DNA from: Ambrosia x helenae
Lineage: Eukaryota > Streptophyta > Magnoliopsida > Asterales > Asteraceae
Reading direction: 5' to 3'
DNA length: 64,000 nucleotides
NCBI GenBank assembly: GCA_030844895.1
Contig: CM061226.1
Coordinates: 103,626,687 to 103,690,686 of the forward strand
Below are positions 20,341-32,553 of the stretch, piece by piece. The notes under the pieces were generated by a model, which worked only from the letters and a program-made list of their open reading frames with translations, was not told the DNA's origin and made no database searches. Numbering within the stretch: position 1 is the first letter of the stretch; every line of letters starts with the position of its first letter. Made by a program: the position numbers and the translations under genes.

Positions 20341-22239
20341 AAATCATGGTGTCTTCCAAGCATAGTTAGTACATACCAAATTAGGAGTAATTTGCAACCA
20401 TTTTAGGTTAGTTGAGAATAGGAAGCCAATCATTTTTAAGGGCTTGTTTGGCTTGTTTTTGTAAGTGAGTTATTATATCATTATATATGTATGTATTGAA
20501 AAGGAACAAATATTTATTGGTACATTATTGTGCTAAAGGAAGACATGTAATCAAATTGGCCCATGATTTCATACTAATGAACTAATTGAATACTTGAAGA
20601 TATGTTCATAGGAGATAAAACAATCCCTTAAGAGTGTGTTTGTTTATAGGATTTGTGTTCTAAAATTTTGATAATTAAAGTAGAAAGTTGTCTATTTAAA
20701 GTTTCAAGTTTTGAAATTGAGCTATAAGCCCCCAACATTGAAGGTTTTGTAAAGAGAATTGTTGAAGCTTTCATACTTCTGTTATAATTTTAGAGTTAAT
20801 TGCTTGGTTGGTTTTTGTGTTTTTCAAATCTCGCACGTTTGATTTCTAGACTCTAGTATTTACAAACTTGGTCCTAAATGTACGTGGATGGTAGTGAACT
20901 AGTGATGGTGGTGGTGGTGTGGGGTGGTAGATGGGTGCTAGACACTGCTAGTGATGGTGATGGTCGGGGTAACAAGGAGAAGTGTGGGTGGGACCCACAA
21001 GGTTTTTGATATTATTTTTTGTTTTATTAAGATTGAGAGTAGATTTGTCATTTTACATCTATTTTTTTTTTTAACGATGTTAGCTAGTAAGGATCACCAT
21101 AGTTACAAATTTCAACTATTGTGATCACACGAATAAATAACTCATAAATTTATAACAATGTTCGAAAAAAGATTATTTATTAAAGGTCATGATATACTCA
21201 ACTATTCAGTTGTGCTTTTGCTTTTACTTGGTGTATAAGATTTTCTTTCCATGATAACAAGCTTAAAGTCATGTGGCATATTACCCTAGTATCATCCCAT
21301 TACAAGCAACTGTTATAATTGAAATAATGTTGATCTATTACTTTATTTGTGTTCATTGATGGGGATATGATATGATGGGTTTTCATGGTGATTAGGACCT
21401 GAGAATCACATACAGCATGTTAGATATTACACCATTTATGGTGGGTAACAAACATTACCTTGAACACATTGATGGTCAAACATAACATCTATTGACCATA
21501 ATAACCTAATGACTAATGTTAACATAATAATAATAATGCAACATATAACAAGTGCAAATCAGTTTCATTTATACATATAACAAAATAATAACAAAAGTTC
21601 ACTGAATCATGCTCTCATTCTCATGCATTTTTCATTTTTACATATAACAAAATAAAAAAAATAAAAAAAATAAAAAAAACAAGTCTTGCAGTGAGAGGAG
21701 CATTAGTTTGAGTTTTGTGTTGGAAGCTGTAATTCAATATTACATATAAAAACTACCTCCAACACTAGTTTTTTATGTTTCTATTTCTTTCCCACTTCTC
21801 TGTCTTGACAAGTCTTGCACAATCCAAATTCTCCCACAACATCATTCAAATCAATACACGCCTCTCAAATTCAACCCGATTTAATATACCCACCTCATCA
21901 TCCGCTATGCACTGGTTTCTGCAACCACAACGATGCAAAAACAAATGGGTTCATTATATTTTCATATTTAGCAAGTCAAAACGAATAAAGAGTTTAATGC
22001 ATAAATCTTTCTCCACTATTTTGTTCTAGATGCCATAAGTTTGATTGAAATAATCTAATTTTGTAAACAGGTCAAAACGAATAAAGAGTTTAATGCATAA
22101 ATCTTTCTCAACTATTTTGTTCAAGATACCATAAGTTTGATTGAAATAATCTAATTTTGTAAACAAGGTTTACTAACCCAACCAGACCCATTCTGACCCA
22201 CATGTCATTACCAGTTTCAACCCTGACCGTCCATATGCA
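20341..22239. other. intergenic between SUMO protease (+) and kinesin (-) genes
   Basis: 3' flanks of two convergent genes. Includes GT-rich sequence around 20890-20990 (repeated GGTGGTGG), an A+T-rich stretch, and the 96-bp tandem duplication listed separately. No additional gene is supported. Confidence 0.5.
21975..22166 (+). repeat. 96-bp tandem duplication
   Basis: 21975-22070 and 22071-22166 are near-identical direct copies beginning GTCAAAACGAATAAAGAG, with only a few differences. It lies just beyond the 3' end of the kinesin gene. Confidence 0.9.
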
Positions 22240-25200
22240 TCAACGAGGTGCGATTTTACGGCTGAGAATCTCCTGCTCTTTGAGTCGGTGCTGGAATCTA
22301 GCAAGGCGAGCTTGAAGGCTCACAAGGCTTGCTGCTTTGCGTGACAGCACAAAACTCAATTGGGTCACATAATTGTCGATAAGGCTGCCTGGTTTGTCAA
22401 CTTCTGCCAGCAATTTCATTTCCTAGTTTACAAAGTCACACGCAGTCAAGGTTAGAAGAGATGACTATGAATATAAAATAAGAACAGTTAAATGAACTAT
22501 TACAGCATTACTTACTTCACGTACTATCTCCATTGTATCTTCAATCTCTTTCCTGTGAGCTGCAATTAGAGCTTCTTCTTCCTACAAAACCATAATGCCG
22601 TTGTAACTAAAATCCATGCGATCAAAGTCAAACTTGGTCAAAATCATCATAAATTGACCACCAACCTCAAGTATTTCGTTGACATTCTCATCATGAAGCT
22701 GCTCAGGTTCCGACTGTTTGGATGCCATATAACTAGCATTAGGAATACTTGATCCTTGTTGCTTACCACCGAAAGCTGGAATATCGGTATTATTACCATC
22801 TCTTTTTAACCATCCAAATTTCTCAGATTTTTCATTACCATTATCCTTCTTATTCAAATTAACATCTCTTTCTAACTTTTCTTCTTTATACCCCTTTCTT
22901 CGTGGCGGTGATACCTTCTGCACTGTTTCTTCCGTATCAACAGAACTTGGTCTCGAGTATGCTTTCTGATTATTCAAGCCACTAAAAGTACTTTTTACAT
23001 CAACTTTCTCCTTTTCTAGGCCGATGTCATCCCTACTATTGAAGGAATAATTTGAGGAACTTGGTGGTTGTTTCTCAAAATCTGATGTCGTGTTGTAAGA
23101 TCTTTGTGAGCCCCTTTTACCTGTATCCATAGATTTTGCTTCTTGAGGTTGCTCATAAGTGTCATCTACATCAGAAGAAACTAGCATAGTTGCTGATGAA
23201 GATTCTTGATTAGTTGTTTGTGAACTTCCGACTTGATCTTTTTTGGAATTTCCACTTTTTGAAAGACTTTTAACTCTGTTTATTTCAATATATTAAAAGT
23301 TCCCACATAAGAATATGCGCTAATAGAAACACGTGATAAATTAATAATGAAAAAAGAAACATACCTATCAGCATATCTCAAGGTATTGAGAGTGTGTTCA
23401 CAAGAACCAGCATTTGGTGAAATGCAAGATATCATGACAGTCCTTGAATTCCCGACAAACGAATCACGAAGAACTTCAGTTAGTTTACTTCCACGAAACG
23501 GGATATGAAGCTGGTCATTGTCAAGTGCACGAATGCACTCTTTAAGAGCCAAAAGACTTTTATTGATTTCTGCACCTTCAATCCTGTAATGGTCACATAT
23601 AATACATAAATTGAACATAATAACAAGTGAACTCATCTCAAAGGAAACCTATATACTTAAAACCAAACATCATGCATACGAAACTAAAGGGTTTGATCTA
23701 GCAGAGCAGAAAAGACTGTTACTTTTCACACCACTGGGTGAATTGTTTAATAACGGTTCAAAAGGGTAAAAAGAGAACTTCTGTGAGCATATTACCGTGT
23801 TTGTCGGTCATTATCAGTTGTATCAGCACCTCTTTCACTGCCAGCAAGATCAATGAACGAGATTTTCCCGACAACTTTCCCAGCCTTGGATTCATTGGGA
23901 TCATTATTCTTTCTGGGATCCTTTACCTGGTTGTGTTTTTTGACAACTAATTGTAATATTGCATGTGATCTTGAAGATTCCTCATTAGCCCCAGTAGAGC
24001 CAGTACTTCTAGCATTGCTCCCTCTTTCGATGTATTCTTTAACAATCTGTACATCTAAAACTTCAAATTCTTGCAATCCAACAATGCAAACTTGTTGCCT
24101 TCCATCTTCTCTCATGCAAAGTTTCCTACATAAGGAAGGAAAAAAGTTATAAACCAATCATTAACTAAGCAAAACTTCAAAATTCCCTGATAAAAGAAAT
24201 AAGGGTGTAAAACAGCTATCAAGTAGAGTACTAACTTTCTATCACTCAGAAGATCATACAGTTTTCCACCATAGATCTCAAAGTAACTAAGCCATAGTTT
24301 GAACTTTTGTTCACGATAAGTTGGTTGATGTAATAATCTAACAAGATCTTCTGCAGCTCTAAGAGGTAATGGTTGCATTGTATATGTCTTACCGCTTCCT
24401 GCAATTAATATTTTCTTACATTAAGCTTAATTAAATGCCAGAAAAGCAAACACAAGTCAACAATATTCAAACACTGAATTACAGCTTCAAGATACCTGTC
24501 TGACCATAAGCAAAACAAGTTGCTTTGGTCCTTTGAAATATTATGGGAATAATTGGCTGTACAGTTTCGCGATATACCTGTTTCAAATGAACCAGTAGAC
24601 TAAACTGTTAGTCGCAAATTTAAACTCAAACATGTAAGCACATCAGTTGCATTGCATAAAGGTTCTAATTACTTAGAAGAAAAGATGATAAAACTTTAAG
24701 TTCAACTGTAAATATATTACCTCATCATTGGTTACTTGCTGGTCAAGAACAGCATCAAAACAGAATTCATGTTTCTCCACATAAGCAGTCAGGTCGACCT
24801 TTAAAAAACTCAAATATTAGTTCTTTTTACTGTTGAATATGAAAATTATTGTAACATCAACTAAAGATAGGTTCAAACCTTTAGCTTGGGTTCATGGACG
24901 GTTAGAGCATTTGCACATACACTCACAACATCCTCCTCCTTGCGAGCAAGTTCCTTCTTATTCAATGGTCTTTTGCGCACCTGATATGAACATCAACTTG
25001 ATAAACACATCTGACTAGCATAAATCATTGAAATAAGAGAGAGGAGCTACATACCACAACTTTAATCTTAGCCACATTATTTTCCCTTGAATTGCTTTCT
25101 TTTTCAAGTGTAGGCAATCCATAAGATGCATCTATATCTGCTTGTCCTCTTTGCTGCCGGCTGGGCAGGACATCATAGTCATCAACTGCTTTAGGAACAG

Positions 25201-26058
25201 CAGGAATGAAAGGTGATTGCTCAAATGGTTCTGAAATAACATTCTGAAAGAAGAAAAATAGAATACCGATTTCAATAGTTAATACATGAATCACCAAATG
25301 CAAAACGAACTAACGTAGCAGACGTGTATCCAGTTATCATGTTCCACATTCAATTTCTAAATCACCTATTCACAAACTATTATGAATCAGCATATACACC
25401 ATGTTAGTTATGAGAATTGTAAACTGTAAAACAAATACAATGATAAAAAGTAGATCACCCACCCCCGTTTGTGTCCATTTATATTTTATAGTTTTCATAT
25501 GATAGGTATGTACATCAGGCAACTTGTTTAAGGGCTAAACATATTCCGAAAACTAAGATCTATACCTCTGTAAGAAGTTCGGTGTCATCCATAGCATGCA
25601 AGTCCAATAGCCCTGCTCCAAAATCACCTCTGAACTCAGGCGAATAAAATCCATCTGACGCACCGATTCCTCCCGAACCTTTGGCCGTAGGAGAGAAAGG
25701 CTCAGAACCAGATTCACCACCAAAATTAAGGTTCCTCATCAATTTAAAAAGCCTTTGCTTTTCTTCAGCAGATTGCGCTCCATATCCCTACAAACAGAAT
25801 AACACGGCACATTAACCATAAAACATTACCACACTAAACAGATTCCAAATCCACAATTACAAATACCTGCATGAGAAGATTTGGTAAGAGGCGTTGATCA
25901 ACACCATTAGACGCGGCAGCCACGGGTGAGGCCAGATGCTGTAAACCTGCAGACTGGAGCCATCTTGCCATGACGGCATCTCCAGCGTCAGCGGCAGGAC
26001 CTGCAGCATTGTGATCCGCAGGTTGATCATACAGAGAAGCAGCATTTCTCTGTTGCAT
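22240..26058 (-). CDS. KIN13A: kinesin-13A (internal-motor microtubule depolymerase)
   Basis: Twelve coding exons on the minus strand join in frame to 811 aa: 26058-25867, 25787-25566, 25243-25055, 24980-24879, 24798-24721, 24577-24496, 24398-24236, 24125-23796, 23583-23365, 23275-22666, 22581-22516, 22422-22240. The N-terminus has the plant kinesin-13 block DAVMARWLQSAGLQHLASP. The motor in the middle shows YGQTGSGKT (P-loop), NEESSRSHA (switch I), DLAGSERGADTT (switch II) and the neck-side LRYADRVKSLSK. A low-complexity linker leads to a coiled-coil tail, EEEALIAAHRKEIEDTMEIV to the C-terminus. Kinesin-13A works at cortical microtubules and on Golgi vesicles and shapes cell walls, for example xylem pits. 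Its usual first Met is ACG here (26068-26070), so Met at 26058 is the likely start. A 5'-UTR intron probably lies between 26100 and 26470. Confidence 0.95.
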
Positions 26059-26559
26059 CTGGCCGCCCGTGTGGCGCTGTGAACGACGTTGAGGAGCCAA
26101 CTTTTCTTCCAATATTACCCTCCAAAAATACTTCAACCACAAAATATAAATATAAATATTAAAAAAAATAAACAAAGAATTACTTTTTCAAAAATACAGT
26201 TTCAGATTCCAATCGCATGAATAAGAAATTAAGAATACGTACATAAGATTTCAAATTACGATTCAGATCGAAGTAATCTCGAGAATTGAACCGGTTCACG
26301 TAAATGCAGATGAATCGATGTACTCAAATCAAATCCCTAATAATTAGAACAAACAAGGGGACAATGCAGAAGGAAATGAATGGGTGACCTAGATAATGAA
26401 TGAATGATGTAAGGAAATTGAAACAATGGAAAGAGTATTATTGTGTACCTGATTGAAGGAGAGAAAGCAGATCTGGAAGATAAAACCCTAGAAATGGAAT
26501 GGATTGAAGATTCATGTGGGATTATTATGATATGATATGATGGAACGGAAGGAAGGAAG

Positions 26560-28372
26560 CTTTAATGGCTTTTCTTCATTCTTAATCATATTATTGTTGT
26601 TATTATTATTATTATAATACTTTCTCTCTTTATGCCTTTTTTTTTGTGTGTGTGTTTTGGATGAGTTGGAGGAGTAAATTAAAAGTTAAATATGCCTAAC
26701 TTTTTGTTTTTATAAATTTATATGTTTTATATAGTGTGACATTATAGGGCCATTCGTAGTGGGGTGAGGGGGCTTCATAGGGGCGTGATAGTCACCCATA
26801 GTGCTGGGAGCACCCCCTTCTCCAGCGCTATGGTGGTGATATCCATCGCGAGGTGGGGGAGGGTTTGATTTAAATAAAATAATTATAATATTTTAATCTC
26901 TATAAAGCCCGCATTAAGCCTCTCATTTACTACACACCTATTTTATATAAAGCCTTCATAAAACCCATCATCTCACTTTATTAATATTTTAATCCATCAA
27001 GCCCCCCACTACACATGGTCTAAAGAGGAGATGCTTTAGGTGGTCGGCTGTAAAAAGTATTTATATTATATTACGATTGTGTGTGATTTTATAATTGATA
27101 AATAAGTTTAACATCTATTGATCTATGACTGTGCGTATTCGATAGATCATTAATCATAAAAGACTATTTTGGCAAAATCAATTAATTAACAACCAAAGAA
27201 ATGACTTATCTGACTTCAAAATATCAGGACTTTTATGATTTTAAAGTTGGTTTAGATTATTGGTATGAGTTATATCGGCATGTTTATGCAATTACTTATT
27301 TTTATTCTAAGGTGTGTGTATATGTATTATTGGAATTTTGGTGACATGAGTCCTTAAAGGTTTTTTAGAACATTTGAGAATGGAAAGATACATATGATGT
27401 GAATATTAATGTGACAAGTCACTTTAGTAGTTTTTCCTTCAAAAAACCAGCAATAGTTTAAGGCAGTATGGGTACAAAACAAGACATTAAATTGAGTGAT
27501 GTTCAATGATGTCCAAACCTACTCAACCTTGGAATTTTAGGATGCCTTTACAATGACATAAATGAGTGATGGTAATGTTACACTTAACATAAATTGACCA
27601 GAATTATAGGTTTAGTACAAGTACAAGTACAAGTAGGACTAGGTTTATAAATCCAACCTCACTTTTTTTTTTTTTTTTTTGAACTATCCAACCTCACTTT
27701 TTTATATCACACAAAAGACAAGTATACCAATATACCATCATATTTATTTTCACAGTTTTTTAAACATACTTACCAATAAATTTATCATTAAATTTCTTGC
27801 ACACTCATAATTAGAGGTAACCAAAAATGATAAATAAGTTCAAATGATTAAAATAAAAAATTAAGTTCACACTTTACAAAAAGGCATGTTAAATTTAAAA
27901 TTTTAAAGGCTACATATAAGCTCCAAACCTGGTGTTACGTTTTAAATAATATTATACTTTTAACTGTTTAGCAACAATATGAAGCAAAATGCAACAAACC
28001 ACAATACAACTTAGTACATAAACTGTTGAAATAATTAATGACCAACACCCATATTAGGATTACAATGGCATGGCATGAATTTCACACTAGAGTCTACATG
28101 TCATCCGGGTTCATCGGGCCTTAAAAGACGGGCCGATCGAGAACAATGGATGATTAATTTTATAGGTTATTCTGCTTATCTAGGACATACAACAAGGTCA
28201 GTGTTTGATGAAATCTTCACTAGATGCTGATACTACTATGTAAAAACACAATTTTTTTTTGTTTGGTAATTGTCGTTAGGTTAAGCTCTTGGGAAACACT
28301 GGAAACCATAACTTCATTAATAATTCTGCACAAGTTCTATCTGCCCACCTGATGATCTTCAGTACCCATCTG
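26560..28372. other. intergenic between kinesin and bZIP genes
   Basis: Promoter side of the kinesin gene (minus strand) and 3' flank of the bZIP gene. Apart from a Tourist-like MITE (26749-27022) and a T run near 27664, I see no gene or structured element. Confidence 0.5.
26749..27022. mobile_element. Tourist-like MITE
   Basis: Left end GGGCCATTCGTAGTGGGG; right end CCCCCCACTACACATGGTC, giving imperfect inverted repeats of about 18 bp. The flank is TA-rich (TTATA left, TAAAG right), in keeping with PIF/Harbinger insertion, though the trinucleotide duplication is not clean. No coding capacity. Confidence 0.6.
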
Positions 28373-31300
28373 TTATTCATTCCCAGCAGATGTCATTTCT
28401 TCTTGTCCAGAAGTTTCCCCTATTCGTTCCTGTAAAAGAGAAACGGTTATTTTTGGTCGCGGTCATGCTGGGTTCGTTTGGACTGAGCGAAACAAATATT
28501 TGTCCAACCTTTAGGCAAATGGTTTGTGTTAATGTGACTGCATAAACTATCTTATTACAATAATATAAACAAAAAGGGAACACATTGTTGACTTTCAATC
28601 CACTAGCCTATTTCTTTTTTTTTAGTTATACCGCCTGTGTGTGAATATTTGCCTACTAATCAAACACACAGATAATGTACAAAAATAATTAGCATGGAGT
28701 ATATTATAGAGAATGAACTAAACAAAGCAATCAAAGATAATGTGTATTACCTTGAGTGATGCATTTTGAGCAAGAAGTTGCTCATACTCACTCTTAAGCC
28801 GACCCACTTCAGCTCTGAGAGAAGAGTTTTCTTCTTTCAAAGCCTCAGCTCGTTGGGCCAGCTCATCGCATTCCGCCTGGCACCACATTATAAAGTTAGA
28901 AGGATATAATAATATTCAAGTTAAATAAGAAACCAAAATAAAAGTGATCTCAGCAGGAAACTGTCAAAACTTTTTCGCAACTTTATAAATCGCACAAGTT
29001 TCGAAATTATTCTTTTGTTGGAACTTGGTTACTCGTTAGGGATTCATTTTCAAATTTTAACTCAACTAGCAAGTAATTTTGAAAAGAAAAAAAAAAACCC
29101 ACCAAATACTTACTAAGTTGCATATTTCTTCCATTTATGTTACTCATTTTGAAGCAATTATGAAAATTTTCATAATGATTTTTACAATTGAGATAAGGTT
29201 GAGTGACTTCAGTGGAATAATATTCAGTGGCGCAGGTTTGTAGGGCGGGGAGGGGCGGCCGACCCCCCCCCCCCCCCCGGATTTTCGCGCAGAAGTTCCG
29301 ATTATATAGTATCCGTATAGAAAATTTTGAAAATATAGGGTTTCGACCCCCCGAAACTGGTTTTCGACCCCCGAAACCGGTGACTTCCGACCCCCCGAAC
29401 CTTCGGGTCAAGCTTCGCCACTGATAATATTGAAACCTTGTTACTAGTTTCGGATTTTCTCCCTATTGTATATGCATAAATCCTCCTAAATTAGTTCATT
29501 GAAAACATTAAATTATTATCCAAATTGTATTATTTTGCAGCACACTGGACTGGACAGTGGACACAGTAATTATTCATAAAATATTTATACATTTTGGACA
29601 AAAACTGTTTCAAGACCGAACCAAGATTACCCAATTTGATCTTATCAACCCGCCCATTTTGTCACCTTTATAGAACGGTTTTCTTTCACTAAAAAAATAT
29701 TCCTACCTGTTTGCGCAGTCTGGATCTGCGGGCAGATTCCCTATTGGATTGCTTTCTTCTCTGCCGTTTCAGTTCCCTTTCATCCTGAAATAAAGCATCA
29801 ATCAGTAAGATGAGGAAAAAAAAGTCTTGAACATCTTTTCCCTTGTGAAACCTTTCATGAAGTTGGTAATAATAAATGGAGAACCACAATGAACTATCTT
29901 GAAACTAAAGAGTTTTTTGGAGCCAAAAATGCAACCAGATACTTAATCTCAACTTACGAGGATATATTTAAGATTTCTACCAATTAGCAAGCGTACCACA
30001 AGCCACTTTTAGTATTCTAGTTCCAAGCAATATTATGGTTTCTGATCATTATAGAGTTATGAATTATAATCCCTAGCAATTTTAAAGAAAATAAAATTAC
30101 AGCAAGAGAAAGAGTTTTATCCCATTATTTCAGAGGCATTCCCCTAGTTTATACTAAATAACTAATTTAAGAAAAATAAAATAAAAAAGGTGCACCTGTA
30201 GCCAAAGTTGTGACTGCATGTTGTCCCTTGACCCAGCAGTAACTATTCCCCCTGCAACTGGAGCAGAAGTTATATTCCCATGCATTGCAGGAATATTGGA
30301 CGGGTTTGTACCGTTCCAGTATTCCATACCAATATTTAAGTTGGTGGCTGGACCAGGCACTGTTTGGTTGACCACAGAATGAGGTCCATTTGGTCCTCCA
30401 TTTGCAGAGTTTCCGTTTTCACCTGTGGCTAATATCATTATTGCAATAGCAGTTGCTTCAGTGCCATAAAGCATAAAAAAATTAACAAATGGCCAACATG
30501 GCAATTGGCACACATAGAAACCCAACCTTCAATAGAATCTTGCCTTGATCCAGCTTTCATTTGTGAATCCTGCAATGATTCAAATGCAAGCTAATCTTAT
30601 CGAACATAAAGGCAATAGAAACACCACACAAGTGATTAAATTAAAGGAACGATACTTACATTTTCAGAATTTCCATCACTTCCTCCACTTGAACCTTCGC
30701 TTCCACTCTCAGCACTGAAAATCCAGAATCAAATTTTAGATAATCAAGAGGAAGGAATACAAAGTACCTTCCACTTGTAAAGAGTAAAGGCACATGACTA
30801 AACTTCAACAGTTTACTAGTTAACTTATACCTTTTGGGATAAGCTCCATTAGCAGATGCACCTGATTTGTTCGGTTCATTATTCTTGCCAGTAATCATAT
30901 TTAAACTGCCCAGGCTTCCTTTTGACCTTTTAATAGGAAGTTTTTCCTTCACATCCGATGACTTACCATCGACTTCCGTATTTCCAGGAGTATTACCCTA
31001 CACAAAATTCACATTTATTTTAATTAAATTAAGTTTTAGTTTCCAGAAGATCCATTAATTATAGTAACTCAGGAAACTCACAGAAACTTCAGCAACACCA
31101 TTTGGAGAAGGCATTGCATATGGACTGAAAGGATATGACCCCTGATTAAATATGAAACAAATTTCGTAACTGTATTCTAGATAGTAAGGAAGCTTAGCAA
31201 AAATAGTATGTCAATAAGAAAATACCGGGGGCATAGATGGATGAGCATAAATGCCACCAGGAGGATACATGGCAACATATGGATGAGGTGGAGTACCGTA

Positions 31301-32553
31301 AGGTGGCATCATATGCTGTGAGACATATAGATATCAGAAAAATAGAAAGTAAATCCAATATGAAATGATTGAAAGTAGCTAAATATTTTTTATATATGTA
31401 GTGTTACTATCACGTTCAAGCCTTCAAGGTGAAAGAACAATAGACCAATCCTAAAGACGATAATCATCTTTAAAACATCAAGGAAAATGTAACATTTAGG
31501 AAGTAAAGATATCTCTTGTCTCAAGTTAGAGATAGAATGTTGGCCCATTTACCAAAAATGGATTTATGGTAATAATACTTATCTCTAACGAGTCGAATTG
31601 GTAAAGTTTAAAAAAACTAAGCTAATAAGTGAAACTGGTCAAATAGGCGCAACAGGCTGGTCAAAACTCAGATGTACTTATTCCAATGATTACAACCTTT
31701 TAATTGACTTATTAAAAGACCAGATTGTATTTAATACTATTGCTTTTGTAATTACATTTAACACTCTAATTAACTAAGTTCTAAAAGTGGACAAAATAGA
31801 GTTTGGGGCATACCCAACACATGTTATAAGACCAATTGTTTTGACCCCTTACCCAACTCCTAATTTTGCCACTCGATATTATGCTTAGCTGATCCTTCTA
31901 ACAATAGCAGTAGAAAATTAAACACCATTTTAAACCACCCCTCAGCAACAAGGACATAATACAATACATATTGCAAAAATTATGCTGTGATTTATCCGAT
32001 TCTATAAAATCATATGATGGTACTGCACATGATCAAATAACCATTGTCATTACCAACTTCAAGGATCTATATCATTAACCCAAGCTTACCAACTAGTTCA
32101 AATATATAAGCTGAAAATCTATACATAATAATACCTGAACCCCCCACATGTAGGGGTGAGCTTGAGGGCTTGATGCCATAAACCCATGTGGAGGCATATG
32201 AGGATAAGGCTGTTCAACAATTACATACAACCTAGGATTATTAAAATATCTCAAATCTTAAAGCGAACCAATTTATGCAAGTTCAAATTCTTTTGAAATG
32301 AAACCTGAAATCCAGTCCAATCTGGATTGACTGTACCCTTGGCCGTACCAGAAGTCTGCTCCTGAAGAAAGTAATTATATAGAAAAACATAAACACATAT
32401 TATTAGTATACAACGCTACAAGCTACAATACATAGATCTAAAAACAGACTGCAGACAAAAGAGAAAGAGATCAACTTGGGAATTTTCCGTCTTTGACTCC
32501 TTTGTCGCATCTTTCGCCTCCTTGGCGGAATTATCCCTCTCGCCGCTTCCCAT
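28373..32553 (-). CDS. group-G bZIP transcription factor (bZIP16/bZIP68 type, G-box-binding)
   Basis: Twelve coding exons join to 370 aa: 32553-32476, 32361-32305, 32209-32135, 31315-31226, 31141-31082, 30997-30831, 30714-30660, 30569-30527, 30422-30196, 29784-29707, 28876-28751, 28429-28373. The N-terminus holds the proline-rich MFMR-type region: PYMWGVQ, HMMPPYGTPPHPYVAMYPPG and SPYAMPSPNG. A mid region has KLPIKRSKGSLGSLNM. The basic region KQSNRESARRSRLRKQ (about residues 292-310) is followed by a leucine zipper, ECDELAQRAEALKEENSSL to about residue 352. Such factors bind the ACGTG G-box; Arabidopsis bZIP16 and bZIP68 act in light, ABA and redox responses. The C-terminal tail after the zipper (ERIGETSGQ...) is shorter than in the Arabidopsis pair. 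Intron 10 contains a 199-bp hAT MITE. Confidence 0.92.
29225..29423. mobile_element. hAT-type MITE in intron 10 of the bZIP gene
   Basis: Ends CAGTGGCGCAG and CTTCGCCACTG are inverted. The flanks are perfect 8-bp repeats ATAATATT (29217-29224 and 29424-29431). The interior is C/G-rich with a C run at about 29262-29278 and three ACCCCCCGAA-like repeats. Confidence 0.88.
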
